From assembly GCF_000720475.1 (NCBI RefSeq), contig NZ_JOAP01000019.1:248001-312000 (forward strand): DNA of 64,000 nucleotides, given 5' to 3'. Position 1 is the first letter of the stretch; each line of letters starts with the position of its first letter. The position numbers and the translations under genes are program-made. Positions 53,542-64,000 of the stretch are shown here, in pieces. The notes below the pieces were generated by a model. It did no database searches. It worked only from the letters and a program-made list of their open reading frames with translations, and had not been told where the DNA came from. The DNA comes from Streptomyces aureocirculatus. GTDB lineage: Bacteria > Actinomycetota > Actinomycetes > Streptomycetales > Streptomycetaceae.

Positions 53542-54432
53542 ATGACCCGTCACGAAACCCGCACCGGTCAGATCCTGAAGGCCACACTCACGGGGACGGC
53601 CGCCGCGCTGCTCCTGGGCCTCGCGGCACCGCACGCCACGGCCGACCCGGGCCCGGCCGCCCGTCCCGCGCCGCCCGCCCCGCCCGCGCCCAGCGCGCCC
53701 TCGGAGGCCGCCCGCGACGCCGCCCACGAAGCAGCCGAGGCCCCGAAGACCCTGGACACGCTCTCCCGCTTCTTCGCCCGCGAGGGAGCCGTCACCAAGG
53801 CGGCGGCCGACCCGCGCGTGCCGGGCGACAAGGCCGTACCCGTCTACTACTTGTCGCCGGACTTCGTCGCGGGCAAGGAGAGGGCGCCCATCGCCCGGAT
53901 GGAGTTCCTCGCCAGCAGGGCGGTGTCGGCCGACGGCCAGGAGGCCTCCCTCTGGTCCGTCCGGCAGGGCGGCTCCTGGCAGATCGTGAACATCGCCACC
54001 GGGGACGACGAGACCCACTACGCGCGCGTGGGCGCCGACAAGCTCCCCGGAGGCACCGTCTTCCACGAGCCGCAGATCAACGCCTGGTACGTCACCAACG
54101 GTGCCCGCGTCCTGCCGCTCGACAAGGACGCCCGGCGGGCGGTCGGTGCCGGGGGCACGACCACCGCCGCCTATCAGCAGCGGGTGCACAAGGAGTACGG
54201 CGACAAGCTGCCCGGGTCGGCGTACGCGAAGTCCGGCAAGGCCGGGGGCTTCGCCGAGGGCGCGCAGGGTCCGGCCGGAGGCGCTTCGGCACCGGTCGAG
54301 AGCGCGGCGTCCCCTGCCGGGGCGGGCGGGGCGGTGACCGTCGCCTCCTCCGTGGCCGGAGTGGGGGCGCTGGTCGCGCTCGGTCTGTCCGGGGTCGCTG
54401 TGGTTCGGCGGCGGGGGCGTCGTCTGGGCTGA
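53542..54432 (+). CDS. secreted protein with C-terminal membrane anchor
   Basis: The ATG at 53542 is used; a GTG at 53533 would overlap the peptidase stop (GTGA). 296 residues. Signal peptide to about 35 (LLLGLAAPHATA), then an Ala/Pro linker. The central domain reads VPVYYLSPDFVAGK...MEFLASRAVSADGQEASLWSV. The C-terminus is a hydrophobic helix (GVGALVALGLSGVAVV) with a positive tail, so the protein is anchored outward. Probably the partner or guardian of the cysteine peptidase; no family is recognised. Confidence 0.75.
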   Translation: MTRHETRTGQILKATLTGTAAALLLGLAAPHATADPGPAARPAPPAPPAPSAPSEAARDAAHEAAEAPKTLDTLSRFFAREGAVTKAAADPRVPGDKAVPVYYLSPDFVAGKERAPIARMEFLASRAVSADGQEASLWSVRQGGSWQIVNIATGDDETHYARVGADKLPGGTVFHEPQINAWYVTNGARVLPLDKDARRAVGAGGTTTAAYQQRVHKEYGDKLPGSAYAKSGKAGGFAEGAQGPAGGASAPVESAASPAGAGGAVTVASSVAGVGALVALGLSGVAVVRRRGRRLG

Positions 54433-54436
54433 GGTG

Positions 54437-54494
54437 GTCACGGCCTCCGGCCGTGACGTTCCCCACCCGCCCGCCCCTCCAAGGGCGGGCGGGT
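54437..54494 (+). terminator. double hairpin terminator
   Basis: First stem GTCACGGCC (54437-54445)/GGCCGTGAC (54449-54457); second ACCCGCCCGCCC (54465-54476)/GGGCGGGCGGGT (54483-54494). Both are perfect. They separate the secreted pair from uvrC. Confidence 0.8.
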
Positions 54495-54600
54495 CACCCC
54501 GAGCCGGAGGCGGTCCCGGGCCCCAGGCCGGAGGCCGACCGGAACCCGGGCGTTCGGCTGCCGCGACTGACTGTCACTGCTCGCCAGTAGGCTGTCCGAC

Positions 54601-56751
54601 ATGGCCGACCCTTCCAGCTACCGCCCCAAGCCGGGACAGATCCCCGACTCGCCGGGGGTCTACAAGTTCCGTGACGAGCACGGCCGGGTGATCTACGTCG
54701 GGAAGGCCAAGAGCCTGCGCCAGCGTCTCGCGAGCTACTTCCAGGACCTGGCGAACCTGCACCCGCGTACGGCCACGATGGTCACCACCGCGGCGTCGGT
54801 GGAGTGGACCGTCGTCGCCACGGAGACCGCGGCGCTCCAGCTCGAGTACACCTGGATCAAGGAGTACGACCCGCGGTTCAACGTGAAGTACCGCGACGAC
54901 AAGAGCTATCCGTACCTCGCGGTGACGATGAACGAGGAATTCCCGCGCGTGCAGGTGATGCGCGGTCAGAAAAAGAAGGGCGTGCGCTACTTCGGCCCGT
55001 ACGGCCACGCCTGGGCGATCCGTGACACGGTGGACCTCCTCCTTCGCGTCTTCCCCGTCCGCACGTGCTCCGCCGGCGTCTTCAAGAACGCCGCCCGCAC
55101 CGGCCGCCCCTGCCTCCTCGGCTACATCGGCAAGTGCTCCGCGCCCTGCGTCGAGCGCGTCTCCCCCGAGGAGCACCGCGAACTGGCCGAGGACTTCTGC
55201 GAGTTCATGACCGGCCGCACGGGCACCTACATCCGGCGCCTGGAACGCCGGATGACGGAAGCCGCCGAGGACATGGAGTACGAGCGCGCGGCCCGGCTCC
55301 GCGACGACATAGAGGCCCTCAAGAAGGCCATGGAGAAGAGTGCCGTCGTCCTCGCCGACGCCACCGACGCCGATCTGATCGCGGTCGCGGAGGACGAGCT
55401 CGAGGCCGCCGTCCAGATCTTCCATGTGCGCGGCGGGCGCGTGCGCGGCCAGCGCGGCTGGGTCACGGACAAGGTCGAGGCCGTCTCCACGGCCGACCTG
55501 GTCGAGCACGCCCTGCAGCAGCTCTACGGAGAGGAGACGGGCGACGCCGTCCCCAAGGAGGTCCTCGTCCCCGCGCTGCCCGACCCCGTGGAGCCCGTCC
55601 AGGACTGGCTCACCCAGCGCCGCGGGTCGAACGTGTCGCTGCGCATCCCGCAGCGCGGCGACAAGAAGGCCCTCATGGAGACCGTCGCGCGCAACGCCCA
55701 GCAGTCCCTCGTCCTGCACAAGACCAAACGCGCCTCCGACCTGACCACCCGCTCCCGCGCCCTGGAGGAGATCGCGGCCGCCCTTGACCTCGACAGCGCC
55801 CCCCTGCGCGTCGAGTGCTACGACATCTCGCACCTCCAGGGCGACGACGTCGTGGCCTCCATGGTCGTCTTCGAGGACGGCCTCGCCCGCAAGAGCGAGT
55901 ACCGTCGCTTCCAGATCAAGGGCTTCGCGGGACAGGACGACGTCCGGTCCATGCACGAGGTGATCACTCGCCGCTTCCGGCGCTATCTGGTCGAGAAGGA
56001 GAAGACCGGCGAGTGGTCCTCGGAGGAGGTGCAGGAGAGCCTCACCGAGGAGGACGGGCGGCCCAAGAAGTTCGCGTATCCGCCGCAGCTCGTCGTCGTG
56101 GACGGCGGGCAGCCGCAGGTCGCCGCCGCCCAGCGCGCCCTGGACGAGCTCGGCATCGACGACATCGCCGTCTGCGGCCTCGCCAAGCGCCTCGAAGAGG
56201 TCTGGGTGCCCGGCGAGGACGACCCGGTGATTCTGCCGCGCACCAGTGAGGGCCTCTATCTGTTGCAGCGGGTGCGGGACGAGGCGCACCGCTTCGCGAT
56301 CGCCTACCAGCGGATGAAGCGGACCAAGCGCTTCCGGTCGAGCCCGCTGGACGACGTGCCCGGTCTGGGCGACGCCCGTAAGCAGACACTGATCAAACAC
56401 TTCGGTTCGGTGAAGAAACTCCGGTCGGCCACCATCGACCAGATCTGCGAGGTGCCCGGCATAGGCCGCAAGACGGCGGAGGCCGTCCTGGTGGCCTTCG
56501 CCCAGGCGGCACCGGTGGCACCCGCCGTGAACACCGCCACCGGAGAGATCATGGAAGACGAGCAGGACGCGCCGCCCGCCCCCGCGGGTGACTCCGGCCA
56601 CAGGGAGGAGCCCGCGGGGGCGCCAGATCCGCAGGAGCTCGCGGCCCCCACACGCGCGGGTGACGCATACGACGGCGAGCCGCCCGCGGGTGCGGGAGAC
56701 TCACACGACGGGGAGGGGACCGGTCAGGACCGGGCCCCGAGCAACGGCTAG
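54601..56751 (+). CDS. uvrC: UvrABC excinuclease subunit C
   Basis: ATG at 54601 has TAGGCT (54588-54593) seven bases upstream: leaderless type. 716 residues. GIY-YIG nuclease (GVYKF 19-23, [12 protein letters not shown] 32-43), central UVR motif (about 205-240, [15 protein letters not shown]), the C-terminal RNase-H-like nuclease ([21 protein letters not shown]) and tandem HhH ([35 protein letters not shown]). The last 65 residues are an acidic, disordered tail. It makes both incisions next to the UvrB-bound lesion. Confidence 0.98.
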   Translation: MADPSSYRPKPGQIPDSPGVYKFRDEHGRVIYVGKAKSLRQRLASYFQDLANLHPRTATMVTTAASVEWTVVATETAALQLEYTWIKEYDPRFNVKYRDDKSYPYLAVTMNEEFPRVQVMRGQKKKGVRYFGPYGHAWAIRDTVDLLLRVFPVRTCSAGVFKNAARTGRPCLLGYIGKCSAPCVERVSPEEHRELAEDFCEFMTGRTGTYIRRLERRMTEAAEDMEYERAARLRDDIEALKKAMEKSAVVLADATDADLIAVAEDELEAAVQIFHVRGGRVRGQRGWVTDKVEAVSTADLVEHALQQLYGEETGDAVPKEVLVPALPDPVEPVQDWLTQRRGSNVSLRIPQRGDKKALMETVARNAQQSLVLHKTKRASDLTTRSRALEEIAAALDLDSAPLRVECYDISHLQGDDVVASMVVFEDGLARKSEYRRFQIKGFAGQDDVRSMHEVITRRFRRYLVEKEKTGEWSSEEVQESLTEEDGRPKKFAYPPQLVVVDGGQPQVAAAQRALDELGIDDIAVCGLAKRLEEVWVPGEDDPVILPRTSEGLYLLQRVRDEAHRFAIAYQRMKRTKRFRSSPLDDVPGLGDARKQTLIKHFGSVKKLRSATIDQICEVPGIGRKTAEAVLVAFAQAAPVAPAVNTATGEIMEDEQDAPPAPAGDSGHREEPAGAPDPQELAAPTRAGDAYDGEPPAGAGDSHDGEGTGQDRAPSNG

Positions 56752-56773
56752 GGCGCCCACGCGCGTGGGCGCC
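56752..56773 (+). terminator. 22-bp perfect palindrome between uvrC and rapZ
   Basis: GGCGCCCACGC is mirrored by 56763-56773 immediately after the uvrC stop. The rapZ start is 27 bp further. It could partly terminate uvrC transcripts or limit read-through into rapZ-yvcK-whiA. Confidence 0.65.
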
Positions 56774-56799
56774 GCACACAGACGACGGGGGATGGAGAC

Positions 56800-57735
56800 A
56801 TGAGCGAGCACGACGAAGACGGAGCGCAAGTGAGTACGGGCACGACCATCGAACCGGGCGAGGCGGCGGAAGCGGCCATCCCCGAACTGGTGATCATCTC
56901 CGGGATGTCCGGTGCGGGCCGCTCCACGGCGGCCAAGTGCCTGGAGGACCTCGGCTGGTTCGTCGTGGACAACCTGCCGCCCGCGCTGATCCCCACCATG
57001 GTGGAGCTCGGCGCCCGGTCCCAGGGCAATGTCGCGCGCATCGCGGTCGTCGTCGACGTCCGCGGGCGCCGCTTCTTCGACAACCTGCGCCAGTCCCTCG
57101 CGGACCTGGAGTCCAAGCACGTCACCCGGCGCATCGTGTTCCTGGAGTCCTCGGACGACGCCCTGGTGCGCCGCTTCGAGTCGGTGCGCCGCCCGCACCC
57201 GCTGCAGGGCGACGGCCGCATCGTCGACGGCATCGCGGCCGAGCGCGAACTCCTGCGCGAGCTGCGCGGCGACGCCGACCTGGTCATCGACACCTCCAGC
57301 CTGAACGTGCACGAGCTGCGCGCCAAGATGGACGCCCAGTTCGCCGGCGACGAGGAGCCGGAGCTGCGGGCCACGGTCATGTCCTTCGGCTTCAAGTACG
57401 GCCTGCCGGTCGACGCGGACCTGGTCGTGGACATGCGCTTCCTGCCCAACCCGCACTGGGTGCCCGAGCTGCGCCCGTACACCGGACTCAACGAGGAGGT
57501 GTCGGCGTACGTCTTCAACCAGCCCGGCGCCAAGGAGTTCCTCGACCGCTACACCGAACTGCTCCAGTTGATCGCCGCGGGCTACCGCCGCGAGGGCAAG
57601 CGGTACGTGACCATCGCCGTGGGTTGTACGGGCGGCAAGCACCGCTCCGTCGCCACGTCCGAGAAGCTGGCCGCCCGGCTGACCGCCGCCGGGGTCGAGA
57701 CCGTCCTCGTCCACCGGGACATGGGGCGCGAATGA
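56800..57735 (+). CDS. rapZ: RapZ-family RNase adapter/nucleotide-binding protein
   Basis: 311 residues. P-loop GMSGAGRS (35-42; Arg for Lys), Walker B DVRGRRFFDNLRQ region, and the family's C-terminal blocks SFGFKYGLPVDADLVVDMRFLPNPHWVPELRPYTG and AVGCTGGKHRSV. RapZ-type proteins control amino-sugar metabolism or small-RNA decay in other bacteria. The gene overlaps yvcK (ATGA) and is the first of a conserved actinobacterial operon rapZ-yvcK-whiA. Confidence 0.96.
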   Translation: MSEHDEDGAQVSTGTTIEPGEAAEAAIPELVIISGMSGAGRSTAAKCLEDLGWFVVDNLPPALIPTMVELGARSQGNVARIAVVVDVRGRRFFDNLRQSLADLESKHVTRRIVFLESSDDALVRRFESVRRPHPLQGDGRIVDGIAAERELLRELRGDADLVIDTSSLNVHELRAKMDAQFAGDEEPELRATVMSFGFKYGLPVDADLVVDMRFLPNPHWVPELRPYTGLNEEVSAYVFNQPGAKEFLDRYTELLQLIAAGYRREGKRYVTIAVGCTGGKHRSVATSEKLAARLTAAGVETVLVHRDMGRE

Positions 57736-58748
57736 AGCCCAACCGCCGGGTGCTCCGCCTGAACCGCATGGGCCGCAAGCGGGGCGCCCAGCCCAAGGTC
57801 GTCGCCCTCGGCGGCGGCATGGGCCTGTCCGCCTCGCTCGCCGCGCTGCGCCGCATCACCGGCGACCTCACCGCCGTGGTGACGGTCGCCGACGACGGCG
57901 GCTCCAGCGGGCGGCTGCGTGCCGAGCTCGGGGTGCTGCCGCCCGGCGATCTGCGCAAGGCCCTGGCCGCGCTTTGCGGCGATGACGACTGGGGCCAGAC
58001 CTGGGCACGCGTCATCCAGCACCGCTTCCAGTCCCGCGGCGACCTGCACGAGCACGCGGTCGGCAATCTGCTGATCGTCGCCCTGTGGGAGCAGCTCGGC
58101 GACCACGTCCAGGCACTCGACCTGGTCGGCAGGCTGCTCGGCGCGCAGGGGCGCGTGCTGCCCATGTCCGCCGTGCCGCTGGAGCTCCAGGCGCTGGTCA
58201 GGGGCCATGACCCGGACCGGCCCGACGACGTGGACACCGTCCGCGGCCAGGCCACGGTCGCGCTCACGCCGGGCGAGGTGCAGTCCGTGCACGTCGTCCC
58301 GCAGGACCCGCCCGCCGTCCCCGAGGCCGTCGAGGCCGTCCTGGACGCCGACTGGGTGGTTCTCGGCCCCGGATCCTGGTTCTCCTCCGTGATCCCGCAC
58401 CTGCTCGTGCCCGAACTGCTCGACGCGCTCACGGAGACCAAGGCCCGCCGGGTGCTCTCCCTGAACCTCGCGCCGCAGCCCGGAGAAACCGAGGGGTTCT
58501 CTCCGCAGCGTCATTTGGAGGTTTTGGCCCGACACGCCCCTAAACTCGCCCTGGACGTGGTGCTGGCCGACGAGGCCGCCGTGCCCGACCGTGGATCCCT
58601 CACCGATGCCGCCAAGCGGTTCGGCGCCACGGTGGAGCTGGCGCCGGTGGCCCGGCAGGACGGCAGCCCCAGGCACGACACAGAGCTGCTGGCCGCCGCG
58701 TACGACCGTATTTTTCGGATGCATGGAAGGATCGGCCCATGGCGATGA
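57732..58748 (+). CDS. yvcK: YvcK/CofD-like gluconeogenesis factor
   Basis: ATG at 57732 overlaps the rapZ stop. 338 residues with the family N-terminus [66 protein letters not shown], and the C-terminal [18 protein letters not shown]. YvcK proteins bind UDP-sugars and control cell shape and wall synthesis under gluconeogenic growth in other bacteria. It overlaps whiA by 10 bp. Confidence 0.96.
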   Translation: MKPNRRVLRLNRMGRKRGAQPKVVALGGGMGLSASLAALRRITGDLTAVVTVADDGGSSGRLRAELGVLPPGDLRKALAALCGDDDWGQTWARVIQHRFQSRGDLHEHAVGNLLIVALWEQLGDHVQALDLVGRLLGAQGRVLPMSAVPLELQALVRGHDPDRPDDVDTVRGQATVALTPGEVQSVHVVPQDPPAVPEAVEAVLDADWVVLGPGSWFSSVIPHLLVPELLDALTETKARRVLSLNLAPQPGETEGFSPQRHLEVLARHAPKLALDVVLADEAAVPDRGSLTDAAKRFGATVELAPVARQDGSPRHDTELLAAAYDRIFRMHGRIGPWR

Positions 58749-59728
58749 CGGCAGCGGTGAAGGACGAGATCTCCCGACTCCCCGTCACCCGGACCTGCTG
58801 CAGAAAGGCAGAGGTCTCGGCGATCCTGCGGTTCGCGGGCGGCCTTCACCTGGTGAGCGGCCGCATCGTGATCGAGGCGGAGCTGGACACGGCGATGGCG
58901 GCCCGGCGGCTCAAGCGGGACATCCTGGAGATCTTCGGGCACGGCTCGGAGCTGATCGTGATGGCCCCGGGCGGCCTGCGCCGCGGCTCGCGCTACGTCG
59001 TACGGGTGGTTGCAGGCGGTGACCAGTTGGCCCGGCAGACCGGTCTGGTGGACGGTCGCGGCCGGCCCATCCGCGGGCTGCCGCCGCAGGTGGTCTCGGG
59101 AGCCACCTGCGACGCGGAAGCCGCCTGGCGCGGCGCGTTCCTCGCGCACGGCTCACTGACCGAGCCCGGCCGTTCCTCCTCCCTGGAGGTCACCTGCCCG
59201 GGACCCGAGGCGGCGCTCGCCCTGGTCGGCGCGGCCCGGCGGCTGCAGATCGCCGCGAAGGCCCGCGAGGTGCGCGGCGTGGACCGGGTCGTCGTCCGTG
59301 ACGGGGACGCGATCGGTGCCCTCCTGACGCGGCTCGGCGCCCACGAGTCGGTGCTCGCCTGGGAGGAGCGGCGGATGCGCCGCGAGGTCCGGGCCACCGC
59401 CAACCGCCTGGCCAACTTCGACGACGCGAACCTGCGCCGCTCGGCCCGCGCCGCCGTCGCCGCGGGCGCCCGGGTGCAGCGCGCCCTGGAGATCCTCGCC
59501 GACGAGGTGCCCGAGCACCTGGCGGCCGCGGGCCGGCTGCGCATGGAGCACAAGCAGGCCTCCCTCGAGGAGCTCGGCGCGCTCGCCGACCCGCCGCTGA
59601 CCAAGGACGCCGTGGCCGGACGCATCCGGCGCCTGCTCGCCATGGCCGACAAGCGGGCGCAGGACCTGGGCATTCCGGGTACGGAGTCCAATCTGAGCGA
59701 CGAGCTCGCCGACAACATGGTGGTCTGA
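58739..59728 (+). CDS. whiA: sporulation regulator WhiA
   Basis: ATG at 58739; 329 residues. The N-terminal half is the LAGLIDADG-like fold without the endonuclease acids ([18 protein letters not shown]); the C-terminal half is the DNA-binding helix-turn-helix ([30 protein letters not shown], about 275-304). WhiA activates ftsZ and other sporulation genes together with WhiB in Streptomyces. Its position after rapZ-yvcK is conserved in actinobacteria, tying cell-wall/nutrient signals to sporulation septation. Confidence 0.98.
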   Translation: MAMTAAVKDEISRLPVTRTCCRKAEVSAILRFAGGLHLVSGRIVIEAELDTAMAARRLKRDILEIFGHGSELIVMAPGGLRRGSRYVVRVVAGGDQLARQTGLVDGRGRPIRGLPPQVVSGATCDAEAAWRGAFLAHGSLTEPGRSSSLEVTCPGPEAALALVGAARRLQIAAKAREVRGVDRVVVRDGDAIGALLTRLGAHESVLAWEERRMRREVRATANRLANFDDANLRRSARAAVAAGARVQRALEILADEVPEHLAAAGRLRMEHKQASLEELGALADPPLTKDAVAGRIRRLLAMADKRAQDLGIPGTESNLSDELADNMVV

Positions 59729-59747
59729 CGCCACCACGGACCCAGTC

Positions 59748-59777
59748 AGCCGCCGGTGCCCACGGGCCCCGGCGGCT
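59748..59777 (+). terminator. intrinsic terminator after whiA
   Basis: AGCCGCCGG (59748-59756) pairs with CCGGCGGCT (59769-59777); the inner GCCC/GGGC extends the stem past one mismatch. A TTCTTCGTT tail follows. Between it and 59950 there is a 17-bp repeat (cgtgctgccgccccgcc) but no gene. Confidence 0.85.
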
Positions 59778-59950
59778 TCTTCGTTGCCGTCGGCGCTCGC
59801 CGCGCCCCGCCCCGGCCGTGCTGCCGCCCCGCCCGTGCTGCCGCCCCGCCCGTGCGGGGAACCGCCCACCCGACGTATTGACATGATCATGAAGGGTGAC
59901 AAGCCTGGCGTTCGCGCACAACCGTGCCGGACAACTGCAAGGGGGGGCTC

Positions 59951-62911
59951 ATGAGACGAAGAGCGCGCGCGAGATCGATCCTCGCCGCAGGCGCACTGCT
60001 CGTCGGCGGACTCGCCGCCGCACCGCACGCCCAGGCGAGCGGACCGGCGAAGGCCACGACCACCGACGACGGCACAGCCGTGCAGGTCTACCGTGCCGAC
60101 GTCACCAAGAAGCAGATCCCGATCCTGGTCGAGGCGGGCCAGGACGCGCACGAACTCGCCGGGCAGGCGCCCGAGCACGGCACCGGCCGCGTCGAGCTGT
60201 ATCTGACGAAGGCCCAGGCCGAGAAGCTCGAGCGCCGGGGCATCGCACTCAAGGAGCACAAGGTCTCCGCGGCCACCGCGAAGCGGGTCGAGGCCGCGGG
60301 GGACGGCGTCTACCGGCCCTACAGCGGCAAGGGCGGGCTCCAGGAGGAGATCGTCAGGACCGCGCGGGCCCACCCCGGCATCACCAAGGTCGTCTCCATC
60401 GGCAAGACGTTCCAGGGCAAGGACATCCTCGCGCTGAAGCTCTCCAAGGGCGCCAAGAAGTCCAAGGACGGCTCCAAGCCCGCCACGCTGTACATGTCCA
60501 ACCAGCACGCGCGCGAGTGGATCACCCCGGAGATGACCCGCCGCCTGATGCACCACTACCTGGACAACTACGGCAAGAACAAGCGCGTCACCAAGCTCGT
60601 GAACTCCACCGAGCTGTGGTTCGTGCTCTCCGCCAACCCGGACGGCTACGACTTCACGCACGCCGCCGACGGCGACCGCCAGTGGCGCAAGAACCTCCGC
60701 GACATCGACGGCGACGGCCGGATCGCCGCGGGCGACGGCGTCGACCTCAACCGCAACTTCGCCTACAAGTGGGGCTACGACAACGAGGGTTCGTCCCCCA
60801 GCCCGTCCTCGGAGACCTACCGCGGCACCGGCGCGATGTCCGAGCCCGAGACGAAGGCGATCGACCGCTTCCAGAAGCGCATCGGCTTCACGTACGGGAT
60901 CAACTACCACTCGGCGGCCGAACTGATCCTCTACGGAGTGGGCTGGCAGGTCGCCACGCCCACCCCCGACGACGTGCTCTACAAGGCACTCGCCGGCACC
61001 CCCGAGAAGCCCGCGGTCCCCGGCTACCACCCGCAGGTCTCCTCCGAGCTCTACACCACCAACGGCGAGGCCGACGGCCACGCGGGCAACGTCAACGGCA
61101 TCGCGATGTTCACGCCGGAGATGTCCACCTGCCAGACCGCGTCGAACGTCGACCCCGGCGACGCCTGGAAGCCCGAGGACTGCGCGTCCATCTTCACCTT
61201 CCCCGACGACGAGAAGCTGATACAGCAGGAGTTCGCGAAGAACGTGCCCTTCGCGCTCGCCGTCGCCGAGACCGCCCTGCACCCCGACCGCCCGGTGTCC
61301 GTGTCCGGCGTCGACGCGCCCGACTTCACCCCCGACTCCTTCACCACCTCCTACGCCCGCGGCGGTGACCAGGAGGTCGCCGTCACCGCCCGCAGGTCCG
61401 TGCGCGACAAGGAGCTCCGCTACCGAATCGACGGCGGCCGCACGCACACCGAGGACCTCGCGCGCTGGAAGGGCGGCGAGACCTACGGCGGCGAGGACAA
61501 CCTGTACTTCGACCAGTACCGCGCCGGGATCGAGGACACGCGCGCGGGCGACAAGGTCGAGGTGTGGTTCACCGGCCGCACCAAGAAGGGCCGCACCGAG
61601 AGCGAGCACTTCACGTACACCGTCGCCGAACGCCCCCGAGCGGACACGCTCGTCGTCGCCGAGGAGGGCGTGAAGGCCACCCAGATCCAGAAGTACGTCG
61701 ACGCCGTCAAGGCGAACGGCCGGACGCCCGCCGTCTGGGACGTCGCCGAACGAGGCGCCCCGCACCCCCTCGGCGTCCTGTCGCACTTCCGCGCGGTCGT
61801 GCACCACACCGGCGACTCCGTGCCCGGGGCGCCCACCCAACTGGCCCTGCGCGCCTACCTCAACGAGGGCGGCAAGCTCATCGAGTCCGGCGAGCGGGCC
61901 GGCGGCGACGTCGACCTCGGCGAGGCCCTGACCGACGACTTCGCGCAGTACTACCTGGGCGCCTACGAACGGCTCTCCGCGCCCGGCGCGCAGAGCTTCA
62001 CCGGCAGCGGCGCGCTCACCGGCACCGGGGGCCCGCTCGGCGCCGCCGACGGCAACCCGCTGGACAAGGCGGGCCGCTTCACCGTCACCTCCGACACCCT
62101 GCCCGCCAAGCAGTTCCCGCAGTTCAAGAGCGCCGCGGCGGGCTCCTACCCGGGCCTGACCAACCCGTACGCGCCGTTCGCGGGCCAGGGCATGGCCTCC
62201 GCGACACACGCCGACCGGGACTACAAGCGGCTCACCCGCACCTTCGACCTGACCGGGGTCTCGGCCGCCGACAGGCCGGAGCTGCGCCTCGCCCTCAACT
62301 GGAGCCTGGAGTCCGGCTTCGACCACGGGCTCCTCGAAGCGCACACCGCGGGCGCCGCCGACTGGACCACGCTGCCGGACCGGGGCGGCGCCACCTCCGC
62401 CACCGTGCCCACCCAGTGCGCGGCGGGCTTCTTCATGAACGCCCACCCGTTCCTGCGCCACTACCTGACGCGCGGCGCGACAAGCTGCACGGCGAGCGGC
62501 ACCAGTGGCGCCTGGAACAGCTTCACCGGCTCGTCCGGCGGCTGGAAGCAGGTCTCCTTCGACCTCAGCGCCTACGCGGGCAAGAAGGTCGAGGTGTCGC
62601 TCAGCTCGGTCACCGACCCCTCCGACGGCGGGCGCGGTTTCTTCGCCGACAACGCCCAGCTTGTCGTCGGCGGCACCGCGACCGAGACCGAGGGATTCGA
62701 GTCCTCGCTCGGCTCCTGGGCCGTCGCTCCGCCCCCGGCGGGGAGCTCCAATATCACAGGGGACTGGGCGCGCACCGGCGAGCTCTACAAGCCCCACGCG
62801 GCCGTCACAGCGCGTGACAGCGTGCTGCTCGGTTTCGGGTTCGAGCACCTGCCCGGAAAGGCCGGCAGGGCCGCTCTTATGGGCGCTGCCCTGGCACATC
62901 TGCGCAGTTGA
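59951..62911 (+). CDS. large secreted M14 zinc carboxypeptidase
   Basis: ATG at 59951 follows AAGGGGGGG; 986 residues. Signal peptide to about 29. After a propeptide-like region the M14 domain begins at about residue 120. Zinc ligands H186 and E189 (NQHAREW) and H320 (INYHS); substrate Arg in DLNRNF (265-270); catalytic Glu390 (FTPE). The second half is beta-sandwich: WYAR-type fibronectin-like segments, a gliding-motility-like ABC domain (DTLVVAEEGVKATQIQKYVDAV) and a final immune-inhibitor-A-like module (VSFDLSAYAGKKVEVSLSSVTDPSDGGRGFFADN). It digests external proteins. Confidence 0.94.
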   Translation: MRRRARARSILAAGALLVGGLAAAPHAQASGPAKATTTDDGTAVQVYRADVTKKQIPILVEAGQDAHELAGQAPEHGTGRVELYLTKAQAEKLERRGIALKEHKVSAATAKRVEAAGDGVYRPYSGKGGLQEEIVRTARAHPGITKVVSIGKTFQGKDILALKLSKGAKKSKDGSKPATLYMSNQHAREWITPEMTRRLMHHYLDNYGKNKRVTKLVNSTELWFVLSANPDGYDFTHAADGDRQWRKNLRDIDGDGRIAAGDGVDLNRNFAYKWGYDNEGSSPSPSSETYRGTGAMSEPETKAIDRFQKRIGFTYGINYHSAAELILYGVGWQVATPTPDDVLYKALAGTPEKPAVPGYHPQVSSELYTTNGEADGHAGNVNGIAMFTPEMSTCQTASNVDPGDAWKPEDCASIFTFPDDEKLIQQEFAKNVPFALAVAETALHPDRPVSVSGVDAPDFTPDSFTTSYARGGDQEVAVTARRSVRDKELRYRIDGGRTHTEDLARWKGGETYGGEDNLYFDQYRAGIEDTRAGDKVEVWFTGRTKKGRTESEHFTYTVAERPRADTLVVAEEGVKATQIQKYVDAVKANGRTPAVWDVAERGAPHPLGVLSHFRAVVHHTGDSVPGAPTQLALRAYLNEGGKLIESGERAGGDVDLGEALTDDFAQYYLGAYERLSAPGAQSFTGSGALTGTGGPLGAADGNPLDKAGRFTVTSDTLPAKQFPQFKSAAAGSYPGLTNPYAPFAGQGMASATHADRDYKRLTRTFDLTGVSAADRPELRLALNWSLESGFDHGLLEAHTAGAADWTTLPDRGGATSATVPTQCAAGFFMNAHPFLRHYLTRGATSCTASGTSGAWNSFTGSSGGWKQVSFDLSAYAGKKVEVSLSSVTDPSDGGRGFFADNAQLVVGGTATETEGFESSLGSWAVAPPPAGSSNITGDWARTGELYKPHAAVTARDSVLLGFGFEHLPGKAGRAALMGAALAHLRS

Positions 62912-62940
62912 CGCAGCGTAGTCAGGACCAAGGACCCGGT

Positions 62941-62970
62941 GGCCCGTACCCCTACCGAGGGGTACGGGCC
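62941..62970 (+). terminator. intrinsic terminator before gap
   Basis: GGCCCGTACCCCT (62941-62953), four-base loop, then the perfect complement 62958-62970. Lies after the M14 gene and before the gap promoter region. Confidence 0.85.
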
Positions 62971-63024
62971 ATCGAGTCGTTTCCGGCCCCGCTCGATGTC
63001 ACCTATGGGGCTTCAGAGAGGTAG

Positions 63025-64000
<976 letters not shown>

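Noticed and set aside
59153..62899. 1248-codon antisense open frame opposite the M14 peptidase
   Set aside because: Antisense open frames are expected at this GC content; the sense strand has a full peptidase with a signal peptide.

Overview
The window is chromosomal DNA of a high-GC actinomycete, almost certainly a Streptomyces. The evidence is extreme third-position G/C, frequent GTG starts, the WhiA sporulation regulator, a WhiJ-type trio (XRE/DUF5753 regulator, DUF397 protein, RsbW-like ATPase), a mycothiol-type maleylpyruvate isomerase, and many starts with a TANNNT hexamer 6-8 nt upstream (leaderless-type promoters). The order GAPDH - M14 peptidase - whiA - yvcK - rapZ - uvrC ... uvrA ... 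uvrB matches, from memory, the conserved Streptomyces core near S. coelicolor SCO1947-SCO1970. No rRNA, tRNA, CRISPR array, insertion sequence or prophage was recognised.

Layout. 1-3.4 kb: leftward operon of metallophosphoesterase, MFS exporter and a TolB-like protein cut by the left edge. 3.6-8.9 kb: SNF2 helicase and SWIM zinc-finger protein, both invaded by repeats. 9-14.8 kb: small secreted proteins, an amidohydrolase-P450 pair, DUF899 and a 60-residue protein. 14.9-18.4 kb: WhiJ-type cluster and a DUF574 methyltransferase. 18.4-24.4 kb: an orphan GltD-like oxidoreductase, DUF1772, a kinase-like protein, a CBS protein, CorA and a methyltransferase. 24.5-31.4 kb: pseudouridine catabolism (psuK-psuG), cupin, MFS, Ogt, GDPD and an MHYT sensor. 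31.4-39.1 kb: uvrB, two TerD-domain proteins, a TerC protein behind a yybP-ykoY-type (manganese) riboswitch, and a cation/proton exchanger. 39.2-43.5 kb: MHS transporter, a decayed LD-carboxypeptidase, aroQ, and a metallo-hydrolase/maleylpyruvate isomerase pair. 43.8-54.4 kb: uvrA, enoyl-CoA hydratase, YceI, two XRE-type regulators, fructokinase, Rieske lipoprotein and secreted cysteine peptidase. 54.6-64 kb: uvrC, rapZ-yvcK-whiA, secreted M14 carboxypeptidase and gap (cut by the right edge).

How it fits together. All three UvrABC subunits lie here in separate transcription units, alongside an Ogt repair protein. RapZ, YvcK and WhiA overlap and are surely co-translated. TerD, the TerD/FtsK-like fusion, the Mn-riboswitch TerC and the exchanger look like a metal/stress homeostasis block.

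The most distinctive property of this strain is an unusual load of short tandem repeats. Intergenic arrays occur at 18.4, 22.3, 26.9, 34.4 and 47.0 kb. In-frame expansions occur in at least eight proteins (SNF2 helicase, SWIM protein, MFS loop, UvrA tail, fructokinase insert, TerC tail, RsbW-like tail, a regulator N-terminus). One long hairpin element of REP type sits inside a coding region.
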